64,000 nt of DNA from Lysinibacillus sphaericus OT4b.31 (GCF_000392615.1 NZ_KB933398.1:2556966-2620965); one strand, 5' to 3'. Positions 1-8,718 are shown, numbered from the stretch's first letter. Program-made: numbers and translations. Notes: generated from the letters alone by a model not told the origin.

Positions 1-86
1 ACGGTGAACATAACTTAGTTACTCCATAAAAGGGCGCTTTTCTGTAAAAAGGAAAGTGTCTTTTATCTTGTATTTGAAGGTCTCTC

Positions 87-440
87 ATGGTTCGGCAATA
101 TCTCATATTCATCGTGATGTATGGATCGGCTGTGCCTTTTTACTTTGCTCTCTATCAGGCTTTTAATCTTTTACGATACATTGACGAGAACACAGCGTTC
201 TCGGAATTATCTGTAAAGGCGTTAAAGAACATAAAGTGCTGTGCCATTTTAATCAGTGGTTTGTATGTATTAGGTTTGCCAATCTTCCATTTTATAGCAA
301 AGAAAGTTGAACCTCCTATTGGAATAATGGGACTCATCATCATTTTTACTTCGTTGATTATCGCCGTTTTTGCTGCTATCCTCCAACGGCTTCTACAAGA
401 AGCGATTAATATAAAATCAGAAAATGATTTAACGGTCTGA
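87..440 (+). CDS. DUF2975-type small membrane protein, probably N-terminally truncated
   Basis: This 117-residue protein has three clear hydrophobic segments (about residues 5-27, 49-70 and 77-100) and ends in KSENDLTV. The body (YGSAVPFYFALYQAF, then FSELSVKALKNIK) matches what I recall of DUF2975 (YoaS-like) membrane proteins, whose function is unknown. Members I recall begin about 40 residues earlier with another membrane helix. Here an in-frame TGA at 75-77 blocks any upstream extension, and I see no good ribosome site before the ATG. The family normally sits directly upstream of a small YozG-like HTH regulator, of which only a short remnant follows. Probably a decaying gene; family assignment from memory. 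Confidence 0.6.
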   Translation: MVRQYLIFIVMYGSAVPFYFALYQAFNLLRYIDENTAFSELSVKALKNIKCCAILISGLYVLGLPIFHFIAKKVEPPIGIMGLIIIFTSLIIAVFAAILQRLLQEAINIKSENDLTV

Positions 441-450
441 GGTGGATGAT

Positions 451-495
451 ATAGCAATTATTATTAATAAAGGTGCCGAAAAAATAATGATTTAA
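451..495 (+). pseudogene. Remnant of a YozG-like HTH regulator start
   Basis: A ribosome-site-like GAGGTGGATG is followed by codons ATA GCA ATT ATT ATT AAT, reading IAIIIN, and the frame closes after 15 codons. YozG-type regulators that follow DUF2975 genes begin with MAIIIN-like residues, so this looks like the first codons of that partner with its ATG changed to ATA and the rest lost. The match is short, so it is suggestive only. Confidence 0.33.
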
Positions 496-505
496 ATTAT
501 GATAC

Positions 506-538
506 AATAGCGCCCTCTGAACAAAGGTGGGTGCTATT
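506..538 (+). terminator. Terminator-like hairpin after the DUF2975 gene
   Basis: AATAGCGCCC pairs with GGGTGCTATT, with one G-U pair, around a 13-nt loop. The uridine tract is very short, so termination may be weak. Confidence 0.35.
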
Positions 539-605
539 TGACGCTTTCATTTATTCTTTCTTTGCTTTAAAATTGTGCGGCTTTCCTCGGATGAATCCTT
601 ATATT

Positions 606-614
606 TGGTATAAT
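606..614 (+). promoter_or_regulatory. Extended -10 promoter element of the helicase gene
   Basis: TGG followed by a perfect TATAAT (609-614) forms an extended -10 box 34 bp before the helicase start codon. No convincing -35 lies 16-18 bp upstream, which is usual for extended -10 promoters. Confidence 0.45.
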
Positions 615-647
615 AAAGTGTAGATTTTTGGGAACGGAGCGATTGAT

Positions 648-2801
648 ATGAATGTAGCGCAAAAAGCGTTTTTTGAAGAAAAGGAGCGTTCACTTGGCGT
701 TCGTCTAAATGATGTGCAAACGAAGGCAGTGTTGCAAACGAATGGGCCGCTGTTACTATTGGCATCTCCGGGTTCAGGAAAAACGACAACGATTATTATG
801 CGTATTGGCTATATGATCGAGGTGCTTGGTGTGAAACCTTCTCGCATAAAGGCTGTCACGTTTAGTAAGGCATCGGCCGGTGATATGAAGGCACGTTTTG
901 CAACGTTTTTCCCGCATTTGCCACCGGTTGATTTTTCGACGATTCATAGTTTAGCATTTCAAGTTGTGCGACAGACACTTGAACGCCAGGCTATTTCGTA
1001 CGGCATCATTGAAGAATCGGACAAGCCTGATGTTGTTTCAAAAAAACGAGTGCTTCGCGGGATTTTTGAACAGTTAAATGGCACAAAAATTACTGAAGAT
1101 CAGTTAGATGATCTACTAACGTACATAACGTTTATCAAAAATAAAATGCTGCCAGAACAGGAATGGGATATTGCAGAAGTAAAGGTGCCAAGAAAAGTCG
1201 AGATTTTACATCGTTATGAGGAATATAAACGCACAGGAAGTGACCGTTTGTTAATTGATTTTGACGATATGCTATTAATGGCGAATGATATTTTCTCGAA
1301 AAATCGAGAGGTGCTGGCGCAATACCAACGCCGCTACGATTATTATTTAACGGATGAAAGTCAGGATACATCGCCCGTTCAACATGCGCTCATCGCGAAG
1401 CTCGTCGCAGTCCATCAAAATTTATGCGTCGTTGCGGATGAGGATCAGGCCATTTATAGTTGGCGCGGTGCAGAGCCAGATTATTTGTTGAATTTCCAAA
1501 AGATATATCCGGAGGCGCATGTGTTACTTATGACGCAAAACTATCGTTCATCTGCAACGATTGTAGAGCCAGCCAATATATTCATTCAACGAAATAAAAA
1601 GCGTTATAACAAACAAATGTTTACGGAAAATCCTGCAGCAGAGCCCATCTCGTTTAAAATCCTAGAGAATTATAATTTACAGGCCAAATATTTAGTGGAC
1701 CAGTTGAAAAATCTGTCTAAGCGCGGCTCAACGGCGATTTTATATCGAAATAATACGTCAGCCATTCCGCTTATGGACGCGTTTGACAGAGCAGGTTTGC
1801 CTTTCTATATGAAAGATTCCACGATTCGCTTTTTCACGCATTGGGTCGTGGAGGATATTAAGAACTTCATGCGTCTAGCATACAATACAAAAAACATCAA
1901 GGTATTTGAAAAAGTTTACAGAAAAATGAATGCTTATATTACACCAATGCAATTGAAGGCACTACAGAAAGTGCCGGAGGATGGCTGTGTATTCACACAG
2001 TTGTTAGAGCATGTTGAATTAAAGGATTATCAGCCTGAATATATTAAGCGGATTCGTAAAACATATGATAGCATTCAATTTGATAAAACGACACCAACAG
2101 CCATGCTAGAGCATATCCGTTATGATTTTGGTTATGAGCGTACTTTAAAGAAAATGAGTGAGAAACTCGGTTTTAATTATGAAAATTTGCTAGATATTGT
2201 GAATGTACTTTGTTTAATTGCTCGTTATACGCCGACGATGACCGAATTTGCGGGTCGTTTGAAGCAGCTTGAAAATTTAGCACGTTCGTCTCATATGAAA
2301 AATGAATTGAATGCAATTACACTGACAACATTGCACAGTTCAAAAGGCTTGGAATTTGACCGTGTGTATTTGATTGACTTGATTGAGGGGATTCTACCTA
2401 GTGAGGCAGAAGAAGAAATCGAGGAAGAAACACGACTCTTTTATGTCGGTATCACGCGAGCGATTCACCATTTGGAATTAATTTCGTATAGTAAGCGCTT
2501 TAAAACAAGTGTGGTGCCATCGATTTTCATGAAGGCGTTAAAACAAATCGTCTCACCGCAGGAATTGCCAAAGAAAGCGCCGAAAAGTCCAAGGAAAGAA
2601 CTGAAACAGTACCGTAATGAGCGGACGATTACAACCGAGTCAACGTTAATCGTTGGCTCAAAAGTAAAGCATATGATTTTTGGAGAAGGGGAAATATTAG
2701 CTGTTACGAGTAGCACGATTGAATTGTCATTTGCTTCCGGGATTAAGAAGTTTTTGACGGATACATGTTTACAGCAAGGCTATTTAGAAACGGAAGATTA
2801 A
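648..2801 (+). CDS. UvrD/Rep-family ATP-dependent DNA helicase (PcrA/YjcD-like)
   Basis: Superfamily 1A 3'-5' DNA helicase of 717 residues, expected to unwind DNA in the cytoplasm during repair or replication-conflict resolution. Helicase motifs run in order: Walker A ASPGSGKTTT (residues 39-48), DESQDTS with the DEXQ box, EDQAIYSWRGAEP, QNYRSS, TLHSSKGLEFD and EEETRLFYVGITRA. The C-terminal part (about residues 660-717) resembles the small KVKHMIFGEGEI-type domain seen at the end of PcrA. The length fits PcrA (about 740) and even better the B. subtilis paralogue YjcD. Because pcrA normally sits beside ligA and this gene stands alone, I favour the YjcD-like paralogue. ATG at 648 has GGAG eight bases upstream. 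Confidence 0.9.
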   Translation: MNVAQKAFFEEKERSLGVRLNDVQTKAVLQTNGPLLLLASPGSGKTTTIIMRIGYMIEVLGVKPSRIKAVTFSKASAGDMKARFATFFPHLPPVDFSTIHSLAFQVVRQTLERQAISYGIIEESDKPDVVSKKRVLRGIFEQLNGTKITEDQLDDLLTYITFIKNKMLPEQEWDIAEVKVPRKVEILHRYEEYKRTGSDRLLIDFDDMLLMANDIFSKNREVLAQYQRRYDYYLTDESQDTSPVQHALIAKLVAVHQNLCVVADEDQAIYSWRGAEPDYLLNFQKIYPEAHVLLMTQNYRSSATIVEPANIFIQRNKKRYNKQMFTENPAAEPISFKILENYNLQAKYLVDQLKNLSKRGSTAILYRNNTSAIPLMDAFDRAGLPFYMKDSTIRFFTHWVVEDIKNFMRLAYNTKNIKVFEKVYRKMNAYITPMQLKALQKVPEDGCVFTQLLEHVELKDYQPEYIKRIRKTYDSIQFDKTTPTAMLEHIRYDFGYERTLKKMSEKLGFNYENLLDIVNVLCLIARYTPTMTEFAGRLKQLENLARSSHMKNELNAITLTTLHSSKGLEFDRVYLIDLIEGILPSEAEEEIEEETRLFYVGITRAIHHLELISYSKRFKTSVVPSIFMKALKQIVSPQELPKKAPKSPRKELKQYRNERTITTESTLIVGSKVKHMIFGEGEILAVTSSTIELSFASGIKKFLTDTCLQQGYLETED

Positions 2802-2804
2802 ATG

Positions 2805-2837
2805 AAGCGTATTCGGGATTTTTTCGAATACGCTTTT
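2805..2837 (+). terminator. Rho-independent terminator of the helicase gene
   Basis: AAGCGTATTCG pairs perfectly with CGAATACGCTT and is followed by TTTT, starting four bases after the stop codon. Confidence 0.85.
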
Positions 2838-3475
2838 ATAGTAGTGCTATTTTGAAGGGGAAGTATTCCTCTTGGTCAGTGCTACACCGTATCATCATTA
2901 CAGTGACAAGTAAATTGGCAAAATCTAGTCTTCTGCTGGCACAGCTGTAGCTACAACTAAAAAGCCTGAGACGCATCAAGAATCAATAAAATGTACCGTC
3001 GCTTATCTCAATTGCTCTCATAGCCCTAAATAAAAAGCGCTTTTAAACACGAACTATTTTTAGTGAATCTAATTAAAAAGTTCGTTTTTAAGTAATAGAA
3101 GTGCTATTCGTCCATCGGCTGGATGCTTCATAATTATAATAAAACACGAATATTGCAGTATATTTAAACGTAACCAATAAAGACTGTTTTCACTAAGAAA
3201 ATAAACTTAAGAGAGAATCATTCGAAACTTATACTTATTTGTTTAGTCGAGATTAACACTGATGAAGGGAACTTTAGAACAAACTCAGCCTTTAAATGAG
3301 TGCATTTGAGTTATGATTGTTGCTATAAACAAAACACTTTGGATTATGTTGAAATGGGAATAGATGTCCTATTAAGTATCTTAATACCAAATTTTAGTAA
3401 ATTGCGTGAAATCATTAACAAGATAGTATTCTTTAAAATTCAAAGACAAGAATGTACAGACAAACATGTTAAATT
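2838..3475. other. Intergenic region without a supported gene
   Basis: I see no credible gene. One hairpin at 3049-3088 pairs ACGAACT with AGTTCGT and ends in a T-run, as a terminator would, although no intact gene precedes it. The 63-codon frame at 3300-3491 has no ribosome site and no recognisable domain. Confidence 0.4.
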
Positions 3476-3574
3476 TTTTATAAAGAAATAGTTGTTGATG
3501 GATAAGATCCTTCTCAGTTGGATAAAATATTTGCGAACTTAAAAAGTTCAAATTTCAAGGATTGGGAGGACTAA
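3476..3574 (+). pseudogene. 3' end of a decayed gene just upstream of the 3577 gene
   Basis: Between 3506 and 3574 a frame reads DPSQLDKIFANLKSSNFKDWED and then stops, overlapping the ribosome site of the next gene as a true upstream cistron would. The same frame before it reads FYKEIVVDG and then a stop (3503-3505). The residues look like a genuine charged protein tail. I infer a degraded gene that was once co-transcribed with the 113-residue protein downstream; its family is not recognised. Confidence 0.35.
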
Positions 3575-3576
3575 AC

Positions 3577-3918
3577 ATGTCATCTGAAATGGGAGAAATA
3601 CATCGTACTGGTCGAGACATTAACGACGTAATAGTACATTTTGGTGGGCAAGCTGAGAGTGTTTTTAGTTCATTGGCTGAACCAGGTCGACTTTCAATAC
3701 AAAAGAAAGCAGACGAATTTGCTGCACAGTATCTTGAAAGTAATCCTAATCCAGACTATTATGATTGTGTAAAAATTGTAGCAGAGGGAGTTTTGACAGC
3801 AGGGAACGAAATAAAGGCTAGCAGTGGTTCTTGGGGGGATTCAGTAGATGCAGCACTTGGTGCTGGTGTTGGAATTCCAGCAGCAAAAATAGCTTGTAAA
3901 AGAATAACGATGTCTTAA
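3577..3918 (+). CDS. Hypothetical 113-residue protein
   Basis: I do not recognise this family. The ATG at 3577 is preceded at a good distance by GGGAGG; an in-frame TTG at 3562 would place that ribosome site inside the gene, so I reject it. The protein is soluble-looking: an acidic N-terminal half containing NPNPDYYDC, a helix-rich middle (VKIVAEGVLTAGNEIK), and a glycine/alanine-rich end (DAALGAGVGIPAAKIACKR). It follows the 3' remnant of another small gene, an arrangement often seen for toxin/immunity pairs, but nothing in the sequence demonstrates that role. A strong terminator follows. Confidence 0.6.
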   Translation: MSSEMGEIHRTGRDINDVIVHFGGQAESVFSSLAEPGRLSIQKKADEFAAQYLESNPNPDYYDCVKIVAEGVLTAGNEIKASSGSWGDSVDAALGAGVGIPAAKIACKRITMS

Positions 3919-3931
3919 CATTAATTTTTGA

Positions 3932-3963
3932 AAAAGCGTAGGCGTAAAAAGCTTATGCTTTTT
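3932..3963 (+). terminator. Rho-independent terminator
   Basis: AAAAGCGTAGGC pairs with GCTTATGCTTTT, with two G-U pairs, and is followed by a T-run. Confidence 0.75.
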
Positions 3964-4324
3964 GATATTTATTGATTTCTTTTATCCTCTCCTCAATAGT
4001 AATTTTAGTTGTCTGGACATTCTTATTCGTATATATTAAATGAATTAACTTAACCATTACAGAATCAGAACTATTTGTCCTTTTAACCATAAGGAACTTA
4101 TACATTTTTTATGCACCTTATATGAGTATAAATTACTGTAAAATAGAGTGGACTTAATTTTAAATATAAAAAAGTCGGAATGACTAACTGTGTAAACTTT
4201 GTGTCCCGAAGTGAGACATCCTTGTGTCCTTTTACACTAAACTCGCTTCGTTTACTAAGAATTAAGTAATCTAAAGACACCAAAGATTTTACTTCGGTGT
4301 CTTTAGATTTTAGACATAAGAAAT

Positions 4325-4416
<92 letters not shown>

Positions 4417-4802
4417 ACCTTGGTCACAGCTTTCTAATTATCGGATGTTTCTCATAATTTATCGTTCAAAGGGGGATTATTCGTTTGAATAATGCTAATT
4501 ATCGTTCAATGTAGACTTGTCCAATATTCATAAAAAATATTCATTAGAGTGACAAATTTAGCTGGTTGTTACAGAATCAAGATACATGTTGGTTGAAGAA
4601 TAAATACATATATTATTGATATTAGAACGGGAATATCTGAAGAGTCGAACGTGCAAATTTGTATGTTCGACTCTTCTTAATTGAGTTACATAATATATAG
4701 AACAATTGATAAATCTGTTTTAAAATATTGGTGAATCATTTAGATTTAAATGGGGTCCCTTTAGAAAAATGTGGATTTACAACGTTAAGGCAAATATGAA
4801 TA

Positions 4803-4848
4803 AACAAGAGCAAGCACAACCTTATTAGGTGTTGTGTTTGCTCTTGTT
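4803..4848. terminator. Bidirectional terminator-like hairpin
   Basis: An 18-bp stem (AACAAGAGCAAGCACAAC against GTTGTGTTTGCTCTTGTT, one G-U pair) around a 10-nt loop. No gene ends directly beside it. Confidence 0.45.
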
Positions 4849-5172
4849 TCAAATAGCGATAGATTGTGGCTTTGTAGCCAGACCTAGATTAAAATAGAAT
4901 AATAAAAATATTTTAATTTTATGCAACTAATTACTATTAAACCGGTCTATTATTAATGGTGCCATTATCCATATATGAAACTGAACGGAATTGTGGTAAT
5001 CGATTTGACGAATGTTAATCCGAAGTAAGAAGAGGTGGAGTCAGATTTATGCGGATACAACGATAAGGACAAACATACCCAAACCACGCTTTTTGGTGCA
5101 TTTTTACTTCAACTTACGTGGCAGAATAATGAAAAATTAGTTAATATTAAAAATAGAAAAGGGGAGAAATTT

Positions 5173-5814
5173 ATGTTTTCTAATGAAGAAAGAGAGTCTA
5201 TTTATAAAGTTATTTATAATAGGAGAGATATTCGAAGTTTTTTATCAACTCCTATCCCTGAGAACATTATACATAGAATATTAAATGCAGCTCATCATGC
5301 ACCTTCAGTAGGATTTATGCAACCTTGGAACTTTATTTTGATTTCCACTGACGAAATTAAAGAAAAATTGGCTTGGGCAGCAGAAAAAGAAAGCCGAGCA
5401 TTAGCTGTTCATTATGATGGGGGGAAAAAAATGAAATTCCTTGATTTAAAAATTGAGGGTTTAAAAGAAGCTCCTATAACTATTTGTGTTACATGTGACC
5501 CTACAAGAGGAGGTTCCCATGTATTAGGACGAAATTCAATTCCTGAAACAGATATATTATCAACAGCCTGTGCTATTCAAAATATGTGGTTAGCAGCTTG
5601 TGCTGAAGGACTTGCGATGGGGTGGGTAAGTTTTTATAAAAAGAATGATATTAGAGACATTTTAGAAATACCACCACACATCGATCCCATTGCTCTTATA
5701 TCAATCGGTTACACTGAAAATTACCCAGAAAAGCCCATTTTAGAGTTAGCTAATTGGGAAAAAAGACGTTCTTTAGAACATCTTATTTTCGAAAATAAAT
5801 GGGGACAAAACTAA
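5173..5814 (+). CDS. bluB: 5,6-dimethylbenzimidazole synthase BluB (nitroreductase fold)
   Basis: BluB cleaves reduced FMN with oxygen to make 5,6-dimethylbenzimidazole, the lower ligand of cobalamin. The 213-residue protein has the nitroreductase-fold flavin site and the features that separate BluB from ordinary nitroreductases: NRRDIRSF near the start, AAHHAPSVGFMQPWNFI, then GRNSIPETDILSTACAIQN, LAACAEGLAMGWVSF and a C-terminal NWEKRRSLEHLI. I chose the ATG at 5173 because GGGGAGA lies seven bases upstream; the same frame is open back to 5035, but those residues match nothing in the family. No other cobalamin gene and no cobalamin riboswitch is visible nearby, so it may serve salvage or a remote pathway. 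It lies between the two 64-bp direct repeats. Confidence 0.85.
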   Translation: MFSNEERESIYKVIYNRRDIRSFLSTPIPENIIHRILNAAHHAPSVGFMQPWNFILISTDEIKEKLAWAAEKESRALAVHYDGGKKMKFLDLKIEGLKEAPITICVTCDPTRGGSHVLGRNSIPETDILSTACAIQNMWLAACAEGLAMGWVSFYKKNDIRDILEIPPHIDPIALISIGYTENYPEKPILELANWEKRRSLEHLIFENKWGQN

Positions 5815-6170
5815 AGACTTATTAATCTATCAAGGTGCGTTAATTGAATAATGTTGAATTGCATAGGCAACTCTTTTTTCTTTATTGACCTAATGAAGTA
5901 GTTTAATTTAAGAAAGACTTATTAATAAACAGCCAGAATAGTATAAAGATGCTGTTAAAAAGGGGGGATTTCAAACTCGCTACATTTACATATCTAGAAA
6001 ATAACGGGGGGAAGTTATAATATATGAACCTAGCGTTAAAACACAAGTGAAAAATTGCAAGCCATCCAAAACAGTTTTGGGGTTCAGTTCAACTTTGTTC
6101 AAAATGAGATTAATTTTTAGCAGTAAAATCAATTAAAGTATAGCTTTTTTGATTAATTTTTTAATTAAAC
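5815..6170. other. Intergenic region between bluB and the TetR gene
   Basis: No gene seen. AAAGACTTATTAAT occurs twice exactly 100 bp apart (5813-5826 and 5913-5926). A small palindromic hairpin CCAAAAC-A-GTTTTGG lies at 6066-6080. Confidence 0.4.
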
Positions 6171-6215
6171 TTACAAAAATACTTGCAACACCTATTATAG
6201 TACTGTACAGTACTA
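6171..6215 (+). promoter_or_regulatory. Promoter and TetR-type operator O1
   Basis: TTACAA (6171-6176) and TATTAT (6193-6198) with a 16-bp spacer form a plausible promoter. A perfect palindrome TAGTACT-GTAC-AGTACTA (6198-6215) starts on the last base of the -10 box. The same arms occur before the next gene, which marks it as the operator of the TetR regulator just downstream. Confidence 0.75.
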
Positions 6216-6236
6216 ATTATGACAAGGGTAAAACTA

Positions 6237-6803
6237 ATGAATCAAAAACGTGTGATTGAAGTAGCTGCAACATTATTTTTAGAAAAAGGGTTTGCTTATA
6301 CAAGCATGGATGAATTAGTTCGTGTAAGCAAAGTTTCAAAGTCTAATGTGTATTATCACTTCTCTAATAAGGAAGAATTGTTGGAAGGGGTCGTTGATTA
6401 TTGGATTGAAATGTATCAATCTGCAATTGATGGCTTACTATCTCAAAACCAATTATTAGTTGAAGATCGTATCCAACTGTTTTTAAAGCAATTATCACAA
6501 GGAGTTCAGACGAGAGAATATAAGGGGAGCTGTCCATTTATTACGCTTTATATTCAAAGCCCTACAAATGCCACAAAAGTAAAAGAAAAAATAGGTCTTT
6601 TTTTTGCAGGATTACAAACGAAAGTTTCTCTATTACTTAAACAAGGGGTAGAGAATGGTGAATTTAGAAAGACAATTAATATTGACGAGGTTGCATCTCT
6701 TTTTATTACAAATCTTGAAGGAGCGCTATTTATTTCAGAAACACTGAAGGATGCAACTGTTATCATGAAAACAGCAGATCATTTTTTTAACTTGCTTCGA
6801 TAA
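6237..6803 (+). CDS. TetR/AcrR-family transcriptional regulator
   Basis: A 188-residue TetR-type repressor: N-terminal HTH (about residues 5-50, with ATLFLEKGFAYTSMDELV and SKSNVYYHFSNKEELL) and a divergent C-terminal ligand domain containing GSCPFITLYIQ, as in the YxaF/LmrA-like group. I prefer the ATG at 6237, which has AAGGG eight bases upstream, over the ATG at 6219, which has no ribosome site. Matching palindromes before this gene (6198-6215) and before the SDR/hydrolase gene (6829-6846) imply autoregulation and control of that gene. The inducer is unknown. Confidence 0.88.
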   Translation: MNQKRVIEVAATLFLEKGFAYTSMDELVRVSKVSKSNVYYHFSNKEELLEGVVDYWIEMYQSAIDGLLSQNQLLVEDRIQLFLKQLSQGVQTREYKGSCPFITLYIQSPTNATKVKEKIGLFFAGLQTKVSLLLKQGVENGEFRKTINIDEVASLFITNLEGALFISETLKDATVIMKTADHFFNLLR

Positions 6804-6819
6804 AAGAAGCATTTTTTTT
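6793..6819 (+). terminator. Terminator overlapping the TetR stop codon
   Basis: TGCTTC pairs with GAAGCA around the TAA stop and is followed by eight T residues. Confidence 0.6.
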
Positions 6820-6828
6820 ACATCAAAT

Positions 6829-6846
6829 TAGTACTGAATAGTACTA
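6829..6846 (+). promoter_or_regulatory. TetR-type operator O2
   Basis: TAGTACT-GAAT-AGTACTA has the same 7-bp arms and 4-bp spacer as O1 and lies 14 bp before the SDR start codon, so bound repressor would block transcription into that gene. Confidence 0.75.
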
Positions 6847-6860
6847 AAAGGAGGATTTAT

Positions 6861-8132
6861 ATGAGAACAGTATTTTTAACTGGTGGAACAGGTTTTATTG
6901 GAAAGCAATTAGTGAAGGAATTAGCCAAAGAGCATGTTACGATTCTTCTATTAGTGAGATCGAAAAGTAAAGCAACACGCATTTATCAAGAAAGAGGCAT
7001 CTTAAAAGAGGCAGTTATGCACTTTATTGAAGGTGATTTGACGAAAATAGACTTAGGTCTAAGTGCTGAAGATAAGGAGTGGGTATTGAAAACGGATGTG
7101 ATTATTCACGCAGGAGGCCCCATGGATATTCAAGCGACAAGCAAAGAGGCAGCTTCTGTATTTTTGAATGGTGCCCAACATATTAGTGAATTCGCTAAAA
7201 ATATTCATCAATTGAAGGGATTGAAACAATTTATTCATGTTGTAGGCTATATGAGTCCCTTTGATGATAAAAATAGCAAGATTGCGATAGATGTGTTTAA
7301 AGAAGGAAACAATTTTTTGAAAATAAAAAATCCATATGAGAGAACAAAGTTTTTAGCAGATCTTTATATCCGTCAGCAGGCATCAACAGTAGGTTATCCG
7401 CTTTCAGTAATTAATCCACCAACTGTAGTTGGTAGTAGTAAAACAGGGAGTACGGAGCAAACAGGAGGCTTAGGCTTGCTTGTGAAGAGTATGCGAAAAG
7501 GGCTAATGCCAGTGATTCCTGGAGGTAAGGAATATAGATTACCACTTATTGCAAACGATGAACTAGCAAAGTTTATTGTGCAGGTTTTCAGATTGGAGCA
7601 ACCAACTATACAAACATATACACTTGTTGAAGATAAACAACATGATCAGAATATTTCAGAATTATTAGATGCTATGTCAGAAAGTATGAATATGACTGCA
7701 CCTAAAATCTCTGCCCCATTGCCATTTATGAAAGCACTTATGAATAGTGGCGTAAGCAAAATAACCCAAATTCCTGCTGATGGGCTGAACTTTATTACAA
7801 ATCGAACATTTTCAAATGGTTCAGCGAAAAAGATTATGGGAGAAGATTGGTTTAAGGAGACAAATGTAATGAAATTTTTCCCAGCCGTAATAGCTGATCT
7901 GGATTATCGCATGATGTATCAAAATGGCCAGCACAGTCATTTATTTAAACGAACATTATGTAATAATACTACCATTTACCAATCACAAGGAGAGGGTAAA
8001 CCGTTTATTTTATTACATGGTTTATTAAGTGATGGAGAGGATTTATTTCCTTTAGGGAAAGAGCTTCATGAAAAAACGTCCCAAACCTGTATGGATCATG
8101 GACCTTCCAGGTTTGGGACGTTCTCCTTTTAA
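6861..8132 (+). CDS. NAD(P)-dependent SDR-type reductase, N-terminal part of a frameshifted SDR/hydrolase fusion
   Basis: An extended short-chain dehydrogenase, similar to NAD-dependent epimerases and thioester reductases: Rossmann motif TGGTGFIGKQL (residues 7-17) and catalytic YxxxK as YERTK near residue 166. After about residue 370 the chain enters an alpha/beta-hydrolase start (FILLHGLLSDGEDLFPLG) and then loses the frame, ending in an unrelated tail. One A fewer in the A6 run at 8071-8076 would join it to the next frame, giving a protein of about 618 residues. It is probably a two-domain enzyme acting on an acyl or ester substrate, controlled by the adjacent TetR. GGAGG precedes the ATG. 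Confidence 0.75.
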   Translation: MRTVFLTGGTGFIGKQLVKELAKEHVTILLLVRSKSKATRIYQERGILKEAVMHFIEGDLTKIDLGLSAEDKEWVLKTDVIIHAGGPMDIQATSKEAASVFLNGAQHISEFAKNIHQLKGLKQFIHVVGYMSPFDDKNSKIAIDVFKEGNNFLKIKNPYERTKFLADLYIRQQASTVGYPLSVINPPTVVGSSKTGSTEQTGGLGLLVKSMRKGLMPVIPGGKEYRLPLIANDELAKFIVQVFRLEQPTIQTYTLVEDKQHDQNISELLDAMSESMNMTAPKISAPLPFMKALMNSGVSKITQIPADGLNFITNRTFSNGSAKKIMGEDWFKETNVMKFFPAVIADLDYRMMYQNGQHSHLFKRTLCNNTTIYQSQGEGKPFILLHGLLSDGEDLFPLGKELHEKTSQTCMDHGPSRFGTFSF

Positions 8133-8718
8133 ACGAGAGAAAAATCTTTTAAATATCTATTTGAATGTAGTGAAAAAGTTATTGGAGAAAGCTACTAATG
8201 GTGCCCATCTAATTGGCCATTCATTTGGTGCGTATATTCTTTTGGAAGCATTAGTACAAAAGTACATAGATATGAAGTATACAATTACTTTACTTCAGCC
8301 ACCTGTTGCTAAAAAAAATGCTAAATCGATAAATATTCCTCAATTTATGAACAAATGGACATTGAAATTGGCAACTACTAATTTGATAGAGCGTTATTTA
8401 TTAAGTAATGGTTTATTTGAAAGTACGGAGAACATCCCTGAACATTATATTGAAAAAATAAGTAACAGTTTTACTTCTCCTAGAATTTTAAATACTACGG
8501 TTCAGCTTAACAGTTTACTATTGAAAAACGATCAAGGTGATTTCAATGAAGTAACAAAGTATAATCTTCGCATTATTTGGGGGGATTATGACAGAGGCTA
8601 CTCTGCTCCTTCGCATCTGGGTAAGGTTGATTTTGTTCCATATGGTCATCATTTTCCTCTTAACCATCCGAGTGAAACGGCTAATTTGGTAATAAAAAAT
8701 AGTAGTACTAGCAGATGA
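8068..8718 (+). CDS. Alpha/beta hydrolase, C-terminal part of the frameshifted fusion
   Basis: This frame carries the rest of the hydrolase domain whose first strand lies at the end of the upstream frame. The nucleophile elbow is GHSFGAY, a possible acid lies in WGDYDRGY, and the histidine is in PYGHHFPLNHP. The apparent ATG at 8068 sits inside the upstream reading frame, has no independent ribosome site, and lacks the oxyanion strand, so this piece alone is unlikely to be active. The two frames overlap by 65 bp around an A6 run. Either an indel, a sequencing error, or slippage on the A-run is involved; the first two are likelier. Confidence 0.65.
   Translation: MKKRPKPVWIMDLPGLGRSPFKREKNLLNIYLNVVKKLLEKATNGAHLIGHSFGAYILLEALVQKYIDMKYTITLLQPPVAKKNAKSINIPQFMNKWTLKLATTNLIERYLLSNGLFESTENIPEHYIEKISNSFTSPRILNTTVQLNSLLLKNDQGDFNEVTKYNLRIIWGDYDRGYSAPSHLGKVDFVPYGHHFPLNHPSETANLVIKNSSTSR

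Noticed and set aside
3300..3491. Plus-strand 63-residue protein
   Set aside because: No ribosome site and no family pattern; may overlap a decayed gene but is not itself supported.
4861..5172. Cobalamin riboswitch upstream of bluB
   Set aside because: I could not find the GCCACTG B12-box or the associated aptamer segments.
5035..5172. N-terminal extension of BluB from a GTG at 5035
   Set aside because: The extra residues match no family feature, and the strong ribosome site points to 5173.
8061..8085. Programmed frameshift signal in the SDR/hydrolase gene
   Set aside because: An A6 run alone, without an evident upstream Shine-Dalgarno stimulator or downstream structure, is weak evidence; an indel is simpler.
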